Made by a program: the position numbers and the translations under genes. From Actinophytocola sp035634895 (GTDB lineage Bacteria; Actinomycetota; Actinomycetes; Mycobacteriales; Pseudonocardiaceae), in assembly GCF_035634895.1 (NCBI RefSeq), contig NZ_DASQCC010000282.1, forward strand, positions 1 to 64,000: DNA of 64,000 nucleotides, written 5' to 3'. Shown here piece after piece: positions 8,615 through 17,887 of the stretch; position 1 is the stretch's first letter; every line of letters begins with the position of its first letter. Under the pieces are notes generated by a model. That model was not told the DNA's origin. It worked only from the letters and a program-made list of their open reading frames with translations, and searched no databases.

Positions 8615-9698
8615 GTCGGGCCACCTCGTGGTCGGCCTGCGCCCCGAGATACGCCAGCAATGCCACCGTCTCCGCCTCCCACAACGTCCACGCGGCCCCG
8701 GTGTCCAACTGAAGACGCGCCCGCCACAGGTGGTCCAGCTGCCGCTCGGCGGCGTCCAGCCGCCACACCGTCGGCGACGGCCACACCCGCCCGAGCTGCT
8801 CCGCGTCGGGACGCGCCACACAGCGGGCCAGCCGCTGGCGGTCCGGCTCGGTGAGGCTCGTGCCACGCATCGCCTCGAGCGAAGCCGCGCCGTGGGCCGG
8901 AAAATGCGCCAGCAGGTAGGCGAAGGCGAGCACGGAACCCGAGTCGAGCGAAGGACCGACCACCTGGAGCAGCCGCGGCACCCCGACCTCGACATCGGCC
9001 CGCTCGACCAGGATTCCCAGCAGTACCAGTGCCCGCGCGTGCGCCGGGTCCTCGGGCAGCCGCTTGGTCACCGCGTCGACCAGCCGGGCGGCCACCTCCG
9101 GCGCGCACGTGACGACCGGCGCCGGCGCGACCAGTGCTTCGCCCAGGGACCGGTATGCCGCCAGGACCTCCGCCCGGTCGTCCGACTCCACGACGGTCGC
9201 GGCGGCCAGGAGCACGGCGTCCTCGAAGCCGCGGAACACCGTCGTGCCGCGCGCGGCGGCCGCCCGCGTCATGTCCGCCGGGTCGGTGTGCGCGTGGTCG
9301 TCCGCCTCGGGCACCCGCTCGGCGTCGGCCGGCGGGCTGACCTCGGCGAAGAACTCCTCGAACCCGCCGGGGGTGATGATCACCAGGAAGTGCGCCTCGG
9401 CGGAGATCACCTCGAACCGGTGGGCCAGGCCCCTCGGCAGGTGCACCGCCTCACCGGCAGCCGCCGTCCCCGTCACACCGTCCACTGTGTACCGGAGGAT
9501 GCCCTCGATGACGTAGAGGGTCTCGTCCTCCCGCTTGTGGACGTGCGGCGGTGTGGCGTAGCCGTAGACGGCCCGCTCCTCCACGACGGCGATGGCGCCG
9601 TCCGTGTCGGCCGCGGCCGCCCTGATCGTCAGCAGGCCGCCGAGATGCCAGCGTGCCCGTTCGGACAGCGGCTCGGCGGCGGAGGTGTGCACCGACAA
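8607..9698 (-). CDS. Cupin-domain protein with a C-terminal helical extension
   Basis: 363 residues. The first about 135 form one cupin: the metal site PPHVHKREDETLYVIEG (H-x-H and Glu) and the second motif GEAVHLPRGLAHRFEV (distal His). This resembles quercetinase-like or sugar-isomerase cupins. The remaining about 220 residues are Ala/Leu/Arg-rich and helical, and I do not recognise them; a helical repeat is possible (SGSVLAFAYLLAHFP, ASLEAMRGTSLT). It lies 14 nt after the MDMPI-like gene and overlaps the methyltransferase. The fusion is unusual because cupins of this type are normally single-domain. Confidence 0.75.
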   Translation of the reverse strand: MSVHTSAAEPLSERARWHLGGLLTIRAAAADTDGAIAVVEERAVYGYATPPHVHKREDETLYVIEGILRYTVDGVTGTAAAGEAVHLPRGLAHRFEVISAEAHFLVIITPGGFEEFFAEVSPPADAERVPEADDHAHTDPADMTRAAAARGTTVFRGFEDAVLLAAATVVESDDRAEVLAAYRSLGEALVAPAPVVTCAPEVAARLVDAVTKRLPEDPAHARALVLLGILVERADVEVGVPRLLQVVGPSLDSGSVLAFAYLLAHFPAHGAASLEAMRGTSLTEPDRQRLARCVARPDAEQLGRVWPSPTVWRLDAAERQLDHLWRARLQLDTGAAWTLWEAETVALLAYLGAQADHEVARRG

Positions 9699-9712
9699 CG
9701 TCAGGGGTCCCT

Positions 9713-10357
9713 TCAGGTCAGCACGGGAAAGACCGGCGCCGCGGGACGGCCGGTGGCGAGCCGGATGAGTTCCACCGGCGGGCTGAGATCGGTCAGCACG
9801 TCCACGGTGCGGCGCAGCGCCTCGGCGGGCGGCGCGCTCACGTGCGGCACCGCGACGGCGAGGTCCAGCAGGTGGACGGTGGCCTCCACGATCCGGGTGA
9901 CCGCGAAGTCGGCGACCCTGATCGTGCCGGCGAGGCCACGCACGACGGAGTGCCGGGCGGCCGGCAGGACGGCGAGCACCTTCTCGGCCGGCACGTCGAA
10001 CGCGTCGACCAGCACGTCGTCGGTCCGCGCGCCGGCCCAGGCCGAGGCCGTCTCGGCGACCTGGGCGGCGCCCTGCACGCCGAGCGAGCGCAGCGCGGCG
10101 AAGTAGCCGGCCGCGTCGGGCAGGCCGGGCTCACGCCCCAGCGGCGGCTGGCCCAGCAGGTCGGCCAGCGTCCACACACCGCGGCCGACATGCGCGTACA
10201 GCTCACGAACGGTCCACTCCCCCAGCCCGGACGGCGCCTTCCATGTTGGACCGGGCATCTTCAACCCCGCCTCGTGCCAGCACCGCCAGAGGTCCGCGAG
10301 CGTATCTCGGTCCGTATTGCGATACAGCGAACGAGAAATACCTTCGACTCTCCCCAC
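9713..10357 (-). CDS. Maleylpyruvate-isomerase / DinB-like mycothiol-dependent family protein
   Basis: 214 residues. The N-terminal half has the MDMPI/DinB four-helix signature: WRCWHEAGLKMPGPTWKAPSGLGEWTVRELYAHVGRGVW, where the W-T-V-R-E-L-x-x-H element supplies a metal-binding His. The C-terminal half includes RIVEATVHLLDLAVAV, whose H-x-x-D is another likely metal-ligand region. Many actinobacterial members are putative mycothiol-dependent transferases. First gene of the minus-strand operon with the cupin and the methyltransferase. The start is uncertain; a later in-frame ATG would truncate the family signature. Confidence 0.75.
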   Translation of the reverse strand: MGRVEGISRSLYRNTDRDTLADLWRCWHEAGLKMPGPTWKAPSGLGEWTVRELYAHVGRGVWTLADLLGQPPLGREPGLPDAAGYFAALRSLGVQGAAQVAETASAWAGARTDDVLVDAFDVPAEKVLAVLPAARHSVVRGLAGTIRVADFAVTRIVEATVHLLDLAVAVPHVSAPPAEALRRTVDVLTDLSPPVELIRLATGRPAAPVFPVLT

Positions 10358-10424
10358 AACGGAATTGTGGGACCACCGGGGTCAGTCGGGGCCGGTTATG
10401 CCCCTACCGCCACGTGAAGCTGCC

Positions 10425-11582
10425 CTATGAGGCCGGTGCGGCCAGCACGACCGCGGAGTTGTGGCCGCCCATCCCGATGGACGACTTGACGGTGATACCG
10501 CCGGTGACCGGTGTCGGCCCGTCGAGCAGTTGCGGGTGCGCGGTCGCCACGATCGGGGGCGCCGGGATCAGCCCACGGTCGTAGCCGAGTGCGGTCACCG
10601 CGACCTCGATGGCCGACGCGGCGCCCTGGCAGTGCCCGGTGAGCGGCTTGACCGAGTAGACGCCGACCTCCGGTGGGAACAGGTGCTCCAGCACGGCCGA
10701 CTCGGCACGGTTGCACTGCGCGGTGCCCGGCCCGTGAGCGTTGAAGTACCGCACGTCCGACGCCGCCACTCCCGCGATGTCGAGCGCGTCCCGCATGCAC
10801 GCCAGGATCGAGGTGAGCGACGGCTCGATGGAGGTGACGTGGTGCGCGTCGTGTGACATGGCGCCACCGAGCGAGTAGGCGTAGGGCCGGCCCTTCCGCG
10901 CCGACAGCACAAAGGACACCGAGGCCTCGCCCATGACGAAGCCACGGCTGCCCTCCTGGAACGGCCGGCATGCGTCGAGTGGCTCCATCTTCGTCACCGC
11001 GACACCCAGTCGGACGAAATGCCGGATGTTCTCCGGAGTGAGCGAGAGATCGGTGGCCACGAAGACCACGTCGTCGACGATGCCGGCGTCCAGCCAGGCC
11101 TGCGCGGTGATCAGCCCCGCGTTGCCGGACGCGCACATGGCCGAGACCGTCATCGCCGGACCGTGAAAGCCGTACTCCTGCATGAGGGTGGACATCGGCG
11201 TGGACGGCATCAACGCCAGGTACTCGCGCAACGGGAGCTTGCCGTCCCGTTCGGTGTAGAACTCCCGCCATCCGTCGACCTCGCCGAGCACGATCGCGTG
11301 CAGCAGGCCGACACGTGGCCCGGCACGCCAGCCGCGGTCCCGCGCGTCGTCGATCGCCTCCCGCGCGGCCGCACGCATGGCCCGTGCGAACCGGGTGGGC
11401 CCGTCGTTCGGGCTACCGCCGGGTGGCACCCGGGCCAGCCACATGCTTTCGCCGGGTTTGTCGGACGTCGTCGGGACGGCAGCGGGTTTGCCGGTGAGCA
11501 ACCCGTCCCACAACAGTTCGCGACCCCATCCATATCCACTGACGACGCCGATACCGTGGATTCCGACCCGCCGCATGACCAT
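10425..11582 (-). CDS. Beta-ketoacyl synthase (orphan KAS)
   Basis: 385 residues from ATG 11582, chosen because a GGAGGGGGA ribosome site sits just upstream. The much longer open frame above it is antisense to the PAS/GGDEF gene. Catalytic residues of a condensing enzyme are all visible: Cys150 in SAMCASGNAG, His283 in NAHGPGT and His317 in LTGHCQGAAS. The C-terminus GGITVKSSIGMGGHNSAVVL matches the usual KAS ending. No acyl carrier protein, malonyltransferase or chain-length factor lies beside it, so it is an orphan. The active-site context (AMCASG instead of TACSSS) is divergent. Confidence 0.85.
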   Translation of the reverse strand: MVMRRVGIHGIGVVSGYGWGRELLWDGLLTGKPAAVPTTSDKPGESMWLARVPPGGSPNDGPTRFARAMRAAAREAIDDARDRGWRAGPRVGLLHAIVLGEVDGWREFYTERDGKLPLREYLALMPSTPMSTLMQEYGFHGPAMTVSAMCASGNAGLITAQAWLDAGIVDDVVFVATDLSLTPENIRHFVRLGVAVTKMEPLDACRPFQEGSRGFVMGEASVSFVLSARKGRPYAYSLGGAMSHDAHHVTSIEPSLTSILACMRDALDIAGVAASDVRYFNAHGPGTAQCNRAESAVLEHLFPPEVGVYSVKPLTGHCQGAASAIEVAVTALGYDRGLIPAPPIVATAHPQLLDGPTPVTGGITVKSSIGMGGHNSAVVLAAPAS

Positions 11583-11687
11583 GCCCCGGTCCCCCTCCAC
11601 TCGTGGACCTCGTGTATCAATCGTAACTCCGATAAATTCGCGCAGATAAATATCCACAGTGGCCACACGCGACGGATTGGACAGACC

Positions 11688-14438
11688 ATGGGGCCAGGAC
11701 GCCATGACTTCCACCAGCTCATGGAAGAGGCCGCCGCCGACCCCGAGCTGCTGGTCGATCTTGCGCTGTCGGTTGGCGCCGCCGTCGCGTGGTCGCTGGA
11801 CCTGGCCGCGGACGAGCTCACGTGGACCCAGGGCATGGAGGACATGCTGGGCGTCGGCGGCGAGGACGCGGTCCGCGACCGGCTGTCCACCCTGGTCGCC
11901 CCGCTGGCACTCGCCGCGAGAACGGCGCCGGTGTGGCACGACTTCGACCTGGAACAGCCGTGCGACACCGCCGACGGGGTGCGGTGGCTGCAGCTCCGGG
12001 CCAAGGTGACGGCCCGAGGGCGGCTCGTCGGCATCGTGACCAACGTGACCGGCCGGCGCGTCGAGCGCCAGCAGCTCTCCGACCTCACCGACCGTTACCG
12101 GCTCCTGATCGAACTGAGCCCGGACGCGATCGTGGTGCACGAGGCCGGCCGGCTGGTGTACGCGAACCCGGCCGCCGTGCGGTTCGCGCGGGCCGGGTCC
12201 GCGGCGGAGCTCGTCGGCCGGCCGATCGTCGACCTCGTCCACCCCGAGTCCGTGGCGGCGATGCTGGAGCGGATCGCCGACCTGAGCGAGCCGGGCGCGG
12301 TGACCGAGACGACCGACGTCGTGGTCCTGCGCTTCGGCGGCGGCACCCTCGACGTCGAGTCGGTGTCCGTGCGGACCACGTGGGAGGGCAGACCGGCCTT
12401 CCAGGTGATCATGCGCGACGTCAGCACGCAGAAGGCCGCGGCGGCGGCCCTGCACTACCAGGCCGCGCTCGTCTCGCACGTGAGCGACGCGCTCATCGCG
12501 ACCACCGCGACCGGGACGGTGACGAGCTGGAACCCGGCCGCGGAGACGATCTACGGCCACTTCGCGGTCGACGCCATCGGCCGGCCGATCGAGACCCTGG
12601 TCGGCGCGCACCTCGATCCCGCCACCGTGCTCGAGGTGGGTGGTGTCGTCCAGGCCGACCATCGCGCCGCGAACGGCAGCGCGCTCGCGGTGCGCGTGTC
12701 GGTGGCCAGGATGCCCGACGGCTATGTGATCGTCTGCGCCGACGAGACCGCGCGGCGGCGCGCGGAGCAGTACTTCACGACCGTGGTCGCGGCCATCGAG
12801 GAGGGCGTGATCGTGGTCGGGGCGACCGGCGAGATCGAGTCCGTGAACCCGGCCGCGGAACGCATCCTCGCGATCAACGAGAAGGAGACGCTCGGCGCGC
12901 CGTCGACGCTGGCCGAGCTGTACGACGAGAACGGCGTGCGGATCCCGTTCGAGGAGTACCCGACCGCCCACACCCGCCGCACCGGCGAGCCGCGCAACGG
13001 CCGGATCGTCTGCTCGGTCCGTCCCGACGGGAGCCGGGTGTGGCTGTCGATGAGCACCAGGGTGCTCGACCCCGCCGAGGGGCTGCCGGCCACGGTCGTC
13101 ATCTCGTTCACCGACATCACCGAACGCCGCCAGATCGAGGGGCGGCGCGAGCACGAGGCCACACACGACGCGCTGACCGGACTGGTGAACCGGACGGTCG
13201 CGATCGAGCAGCTCAGCCCCGTGAACCGGGCCGGGCGGCCCGGCGCCGCCACCGCGGTGCTGTTCATCGACCTGGACAAGTTCAAGGTCATCAACGACTC
13301 GCTCGGGCACAGCGTCGGTGACAAGGTGTTGCAGGTCGTCGGCGAGCGGCTGCGGGACGGCACCCGGCGCAGCGACGTCGTCGGCCGGTTGGGTGGCGAC
13401 GAGTTCGCGGTGATCTCACACGGGGTCACGAGCGCGGAGAGCGCGCAGGGGCTGGCCGAGCACATCCGGGCCGAGCTGAACCGCCCGGTGGTCGTGGACG
13501 GGCGGAGCCTGCACATCGACGCGAGCATCGGCATCGTGATCGCCCGTCCGGATGACCCCCGCGACGGTGAGGCACTGCTGTCCGACGCGGACCTGGCGAT
13601 GTACCACGCGAAGACGCGGGGGCGCGGCCGGCACGCGTTCTTCGACATCGAGCTGCGGGAGCGCAGCCAGCGGCGCATGCGGTTGGAGCAGGACCTGCGG
13701 GCCGCGCCGCGGGAGGGTCAGCTGTGGCTGGCGTACCAGCCGATCGTGGACCTTCGCACGGGACGCGCGTCGGCGGTGGAGGGTCTGGCGCGATGGACGC
13801 ATCCGCGGTTCGGGGCGATCTCACCGGGTGAGTTCATCCCGCTGGCCGAGGAGAGCGACCTGATCAACCTGCTGGGCGAGCACGTGCTGCGCATCGCGAC
13901 CAGGGAGATCATCGACCTGCGGGCGCGGCATCCCGACCTGGGGCTGACGGTGAACGTGTCGGTGCGCCAGCTCGACCACGACCGGCTGATCCGGACGGTG
14001 AGCAGGGTGACGGAGTCGGCGGGGCTGCCGACGGGGGCGCTGTGCCTGGAGATCACCGAGAGCGCGATCATGCGGGACCCGGCGAGCGCGTCGCGGACGC
14101 TGGACGCGTTGCGGGAGCTGGGTGCACGGCTGGCGATCGACGACTTCGGGACCGGGTACTCGTCGCTCGCGCAACTGCTGACGCTGCCGCTGGACATGCT
14201 GAAGATCGACCAGACGTTCATCGCGCGGCTGGGCGCGTCGGCGGGCGACGCGAAGAACGCCGAAGCCATCCTGACGAGCATCATCGCGATGGCCCACGCG
14301 GTGGACCTGACGGTCGTCGCCGAGGGCGTCGAGACCGCCCGTCAGCTGGAGATCCTCCAGAACCTCGACTGCGACGCGGCGCAGGGTTACCACCTCGGCC
14401 GCCCGGTCGCGGCCGGGGAGCTGAACCTGACCGTCTAG
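11688..14438 (+). CDS. Multi-PAS GGDEF-EAL cyclic-di-GMP signalling protein
   Basis: 916 residues from ATG 11688. There are no membrane segments, so it is cytoplasmic. At least three PAS-like sensor modules occupy about residues 30-490 (for example YRLLIELSPDAIVVHEAGRLVYANPAAVRF; VSDALIATTATGTVTSWNPAAETIYG; AIEEGVIVVGATGEIESVNPAAERIL). The diguanylate cyclase motif GGDEF is intact at 569-573. The phosphodiesterase domain starts near 680 with E698-G-L in place of EAL and keeps DDFGTGYSS, LEITES and VAEGVET. Both activities may be retained. The gene is divergent from the ketosynthase across 105 nt of AT-richer DNA. The ligand sensed is unknown. Confidence 0.92.
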   Translation: MGPGRHDFHQLMEEAAADPELLVDLALSVGAAVAWSLDLAADELTWTQGMEDMLGVGGEDAVRDRLSTLVAPLALAARTAPVWHDFDLEQPCDTADGVRWLQLRAKVTARGRLVGIVTNVTGRRVERQQLSDLTDRYRLLIELSPDAIVVHEAGRLVYANPAAVRFARAGSAAELVGRPIVDLVHPESVAAMLERIADLSEPGAVTETTDVVVLRFGGGTLDVESVSVRTTWEGRPAFQVIMRDVSTQKAAAAALHYQAALVSHVSDALIATTATGTVTSWNPAAETIYGHFAVDAIGRPIETLVGAHLDPATVLEVGGVVQADHRAANGSALAVRVSVARMPDGYVIVCADETARRRAEQYFTTVVAAIEEGVIVVGATGEIESVNPAAERILAINEKETLGAPSTLAELYDENGVRIPFEEYPTAHTRRTGEPRNGRIVCSVRPDGSRVWLSMSTRVLDPAEGLPATVVISFTDITERRQIEGRREHEATHDALTGLVNRTVAIEQLSPVNRAGRPGAATAVLFIDLDKFKVINDSLGHSVGDKVLQVVGERLRDGTRRSDVVGRLGGDEFAVISHGVTSAESAQGLAEHIRAELNRPVVVDGRSLHIDASIGIVIARPDDPRDGEALLSDADLAMYHAKTRGRGRHAFFDIELRERSQRRMRLEQDLRAAPREGQLWLAYQPIVDLRTGRASAVEGLARWTHPRFGAISPGEFIPLAEESDLINLLGEHVLRIATREIIDLRARHPDLGLTVNVSVRQLDHDRLIRTVSRVTESAGLPTGALCLEITESAIMRDPASASRTLDALRELGARLAIDDFGTGYSSLAQLLTLPLDMLKIDQTFIARLGASAGDAKNAEAILTSIIAMAHAVDLTVVAEGVETARQLEILQNLDCDAAQGYHLGRPVAAGELNLTV

Positions 14439-14455
14439 CTGGCGTCGGCGAGGCG

Positions 14456-15082
14456 CTAGGTCGGACGAGCCATCGCCAGCCGTGGTACCGGGGGCAGCGG
14501 CGCGGCCTGCGGCGACGCCCGGAACGCCTGGATGGCCAGTGCGGCGAACCGGCGGGAGGCCGCCACCCGGGCGGCCATCGAGGTGGCCTGGATTCCGCCG
14601 TTCGCCATGAACACGAGGATCAGGTCGTCGAGGACGAAGTCCGGGCGCAGGTCGCCGGTGGCCTTCGCGCGGCGGGCCAGGCCGGCGACCGACCGCAGCG
14701 CGTGTTCCCGGCCCGCGGCGAAGTCCATCGCGTTCGGATAGGTCGACATGAAGGCCGTGGTGAAACCCCGGTCGAGGGCGTGCAGTTCGCAGATCCTCTC
14801 GACCACCAGGCAGAAGCCCCGCCACGGGTCCGGGTCCGCCACCCCCTCCGCCACGATGGCCTGGCACGCACACATCTGTTCCTCGAACGCCTCCGTGACC
14901 AGCATCTCCTTGGTCGGGAACCGCCGGTACAGGGTCGCGGGCCCGACGCCGGCGCGCCGGGCGATCTCCCGCATCGGCACGTTCAGGCCCTCGGTGGCGA
15001 ACACCTCGCGGGCCGCGTCGAGGATGCGGTCGCGGTTGTCGCGGGCGTCGGAACGCAGTGGGTGAGACAAACGGTCGGTCAC
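14456..15082 (-). CDS. TetR-family repressor
   Basis: 208 residues from the GTG at 15082; an upstream in-frame GTG at 15118 would place the start inside the palindromic operator and is less likely. The N-terminal helix-turn-helix is clear: NRDRILDAAREVFATEGLNVPMREIARRAGVGPATLYRRFPTKEMLVTEAFEEQ. The C-terminal ligand domain is generic (TetR_C). It is divergent from an alcohol-dehydrogenase/quinone-reductase gene with a perfect 8-bp inverted repeat between them, the classic layout for a TetR protein that represses itself and the neighbouring enzyme. Confidence 0.92.
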   Translation of the reverse strand: MTDRLSHPLRSDARDNRDRILDAAREVFATEGLNVPMREIARRAGVGPATLYRRFPTKEMLVTEAFEEQMCACQAIVAEGVADPDPWRGFCLVVERICELHALDRGFTTAFMSTYPNAMDFAAGREHALRSVAGLARRAKATGDLRPDFVLDDLILVFMANGGIQATSMAARVAASRRFAALAIQAFRASPQAAPLPPVPRLAMARPT

Positions 15083-15099
15083 GACTCTCACTCTAGCTA

Positions 15100-15119
15100 A
15101 GTGGACGCACCCGTCCACT
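15100..15119. promoter_or_regulatory. Palindromic operator for the adjacent TetR repressor
   Basis: Perfect inverted repeat AGTGGACG-CACC-CGTCCACT (8-bp arms, 4-nt spacer) in the 50-nt gap between the TetR start and the oxidoreductase start. TetR proteins bind such palindromes, and this one would cover both divergent promoters. The binding is inferred from position and symmetry. Confidence 0.75.
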
Positions 15120-15132
15120 ACGGTCGGCGAGC

Positions 15133-16095
15133 ATGAAGGCAGTCGCTGTCCAGACGTTCGGCCCGCCCGAGGGCCTCACGGTCGTGGACCTCCCGGATCC
15201 CGCACCCGCCGCCGGCCAGGTGCTCATCGACACCGAGGCGATCGGCGTCGGCGGTGAGCACGCCCTGATCCGCAGCGGCGCGCTCGCCGGCTACGGCTTC
15301 GAGGAGGGGCACATCCTCGGCGGCGAGATCGCGGGCACGGTCACCGCGGTCGGCGACGGCGTCGACGCCGCATGGCTCGGCCGGCGCGTGTGGACCTACA
15401 CCGGCCTGTTCGGCGGCCACGCCGAACAGGCCGCCGCCCCGGTCACCGGGCTCGTCCCGGTCCCGGCGGACCTGTCGGCCGTCGACGCGGTGACGCTGGG
15501 GAGCTCGGGCATGGTGGCGCACTTCGCGCTTCGCCACGCCCACTTCGCCCCGGGCGAGTCGGTGCTGGTGCGTGGCGCGGCCGGCGGCATCGGCGTCATG
15601 GCCGTCCAGCTCGCGGCGCGCGGCGGCGCCGGCGCGATCGCGGTCACGACCTCGTCGCCGGAGCGTGGCGACCGCCTGCGTGAGCTGGGTGCGACCCACG
15701 TGCTCGACCGCGCAGGCGAGGGCGGCGGGACCTACGACACCTGCGAGACCTACGACGTCGTCGTCGACATCGTCGCCGGGCCGGACATGCCGTCGTTCTT
15801 CGCCAAGCTCAACCCGAACGGGCGACTGGTGGCCGTCGGCGTGATGGGGGGCTTCCCGCCGGCCGACTTCGGCATGGCGCTGCTCGGCGCGTTCCAGAAG
15901 TCGATGTCGTTCGCGACCTTCAGCGCGGACACCGTGCCCGACGCCGACCGGCTCGCCGCCACCGCCGACCTGTTCGGCAGCCACGGCGAGTTTCACCCGA
16001 TCGTGCACGAGGTGCTGCCGCTGTCCCAGGTCGTGCTGGCGCACCGGAAGATCGACGCGGGCGGGGTGTTCGGCCGGATCGTGCTGACGCCGTAG
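15133..16095 (+). CDS. Zinc-type alcohol dehydrogenase / quinone oxidoreductase (MDR superfamily)
   Basis: 320 residues of the medium-chain dehydrogenase/reductase fold. It has the N-terminal GroES-like part (VQTFGPPEGLTVVDLPDPAPAAGQVLI; GGEIAGTVTAVG) and the NADPH-binding loop VRGAAGGIGVMAVQLA (variant of AxxGxxG). Structural-zinc cysteines are absent, so it belongs to the quinone reductase (QOR) branch. The divergent TetR repressor and palindrome suggest induction by an electrophile or quinone-like compound. ATG chosen immediately after the operator. Confidence 0.9.
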   Translation: MKAVAVQTFGPPEGLTVVDLPDPAPAAGQVLIDTEAIGVGGEHALIRSGALAGYGFEEGHILGGEIAGTVTAVGDGVDAAWLGRRVWTYTGLFGGHAEQAAAPVTGLVPVPADLSAVDAVTLGSSGMVAHFALRHAHFAPGESVLVRGAAGGIGVMAVQLAARGGAGAIAVTTSSPERGDRLRELGATHVLDRAGEGGGTYDTCETYDVVVDIVAGPDMPSFFAKLNPNGRLVAVGVMGGFPPADFGMALLGAFQKSMSFATFSADTVPDADRLAATADLFGSHGEFHPIVHEVLPLSQVVLAHRKIDAGGVFGRIVLTP

Positions 16096-16130
16096 CGTTT
16101 CGCGGTGGGTGAACCAGCCGGCGCGGGACG

Positions 16131-16445
16131 CTATGCCTGGCCGGTGTCGAAGCGGGTGATCTTCCCGTCGGACACGGTGAAGTGCCAGCGGGTGCGCATC
16201 TCGCCCCAGGTCGAGTTGGTGAACTCGGCGATCATGGACCGCCGGTCGTCCTCTTCGGACACGACGGTCATCCGGCCGTCGGCCGAGAAGATCTCCTTGT
16301 TCACCCACTCGTCCAGGTTCCGGGTGGTCCCGTCGTCGGACATCGTCGCGTCCCGCGCCAGCGTCGCGTCGAACGCCGCGCGGTCGCCGGCGTTGATCGC
16401 GGCGACGAACGCGGCGATCACGGGGTCCGTGGGCAGACCGGCCAT
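16131..16445 (-). CDS. SnoaL/NTF2-like protein
   Basis: 104 residues with the short NTF2-like pattern: an N-terminal helix (PVIAAFVAAINAGDRAAFDATLARDATMSDDG), then strands including MRTRWHFTVSDGKITRFDTGQ. These small cone-shaped proteins act as isomerases, cyclases or scavengers; no catalytic assignment is possible here. AGGAGG lies 6 nt before the ATG. It is convergent with the oxidoreductase, ending 35 nt from it. Confidence 0.75.
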   Translation of the reverse strand: MAGLPTDPVIAAFVAAINAGDRAAFDATLARDATMSDDGTTRNLDEWVNKEIFSADGRMTVVSEEDDRRSMIAEFTNSTWGEMRTRWHFTVSDGKITRFDTGQA

Positions 16446-16594
16446 CTCACACCTCCTGGTGGCGAGGAACGTCCCGGATCATCGCGCACTTCGGGGGTCG
16501 GCGTCGGTCGACGGCCGCTCGCTTCCGCCGCGAGCGGATACGCTTACCGCGATCGTGGTTGCCGGCCGGGGGGCTGTTGTCGTCCAGTGGATGG

Positions 16595-17809
16595 ATGAAC
16601 ACCGCCGACCGACGATTCCCGCGCACCTCACCGTACTGGCCGGTTCTCACGCATCCCAAGCTCCGGCTCGTGCTGCCCGGTCTGGTGGTCTCCGCGCTCG
16701 GCGACGGGATGTCCCTGGTCGCGATCAGCTGGCTGGCGCTGGAACTCGCGCCTCCGGCGCAGCGCGGCACGTGGGTGGCGATCGCCGTCGCCGCGTACTC
16801 GCTGCCCAGCGCGGTGGGTGGGGTGCTTCTCGGCAGGTTCATGACCGGACGCGGTGGCGCGCAACTGGCGGGGTGGAACGCGACACTGCGTGCGGCGGCG
16901 CTCACCGCGATCGTCGTCGTGTACTTCGCCGGCCGGCTGGACCTGACCGGGTTCGTGGCACTCCTGACGGTGTCGTCGCTGCTGGCGGCATGGGGTTCGG
17001 CGGGCCGCTACACGCTCATCGCGGAGCTGTTGCCGACCCGGCACCACCTTCCGGCCAACGCCGTGATGACGACAGTCGGCGAGTTCGCCACGATCGTCGG
17101 GCCGCCGGTCGCGGGCGTGCTCATCGGCTGGACGAACGCGGCGGTCGTCATCGCCGTCGACGCGGTCAGCTTCATGGTCCTGGCCGCCACCTACCGGCTG
17201 GCGGTCACCGCCGGCAAACCCGTCGAGCCCGGTGGTTCCGGCGGATTCCGCACGATCCGCCATGACCGCACGCTGCTCGGGCTGCTGGGCCTGACGTTCC
17301 TGTTCTTCTTCTTTTTCGGCCCGGTCTACGTGGCGCTGCCGATCCACGTCGCCGAGGACCTCCACGCGTCGGCGACCGTGCTCGGCGTGTACTTCACGGC
17401 GTTCGGCGTGGGCGCGGTCATCGGCGGCATCGCGACCGGCTACCTGCGCCGCCTGCCGCTGTGGCCCACGACGGTCGGCATCGTCCTGGCCTCCGGCACG
17501 GCGTGGCTGCCGCTGGCCCTCGGCGCGCCCACGGCCGTCGCGCTGGTCAGCGTCGCGATCGCCGGAGCGGTGTGGGCACCGTACATGCCGACGTCGATGG
17601 CCTTGTTCCAGCGCGACACCCCCGCACCGCGGCTCGCCCAGGTCCTCGCCGCGAACGGCGCCGTCCTCGTGGTGGCCGTCCCACTGGGCACCGTTCTCGG
17701 CGGCCCACTCGTCACGGCCATCGGCGCGCGCGGGACGCTGCTCGCGTGCGCGCTCGCCACGATCGCGTTGGGGGTCGCGGCGCTGCTCGCGCTGGGCAGG
17801 AAGGGCTGA
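16595..17809 (+). CDS. MFS transporter (DHA3-like efflux family)
   Basis: 404 residues from ATG 16595; an alternative TTG at 16559 would add 12 residues. About 10-12 hydrophobic helices are visible (LVLPGLVVSALGDGMSLVAISWLALELAP; TFLFFFFFGPVYVALPIHVAEDL; LLACALATIALGVAALLALG). The loop after TM2-TM3 has the basic GRFMTGRGGAQ of the MFS motif A region. The D-G-M-S motif in helix 1 is frequent in macrolide-type exporters. Substrate unknown; probably a single-gene unit. Confidence 0.88.
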   Translation: MNTADRRFPRTSPYWPVLTHPKLRLVLPGLVVSALGDGMSLVAISWLALELAPPAQRGTWVAIAVAAYSLPSAVGGVLLGRFMTGRGGAQLAGWNATLRAAALTAIVVVYFAGRLDLTGFVALLTVSSLLAAWGSAGRYTLIAELLPTRHHLPANAVMTTVGEFATIVGPPVAGVLIGWTNAAVVIAVDAVSFMVLAATYRLAVTAGKPVEPGGSGGFRTIRHDRTLLGLLGLTFLFFFFFGPVYVALPIHVAEDLHASATVLGVYFTAFGVGAVIGGIATGYLRRLPLWPTTVGIVLASGTAWLPLALGAPTAVALVSVAIAGAVWAPYMPTSMALFQRDTPAPRLAQVLAANGAVLVVAVPLGTVLGGPLVTAIGARGTLLACALATIALGVAALLALGRKG

Positions 17810-17887
17810 CGGGCGCTGGCCCTTCCAATCCTTCGATGGCGGTGTCAGGGTGGGAGGGGCCGTCGAGGTCTGGGGAAGGGGCCGAGG

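Noticed and set aside
10425..13310. A 961-residue minus-strand frame that extends the ketosynthase upstream
   Set aside because: The extra part is antisense to the PAS/GGDEF gene, is Arg/Gly/Val-rich with no domain, and a good ribosome site marks the real start at 11582.
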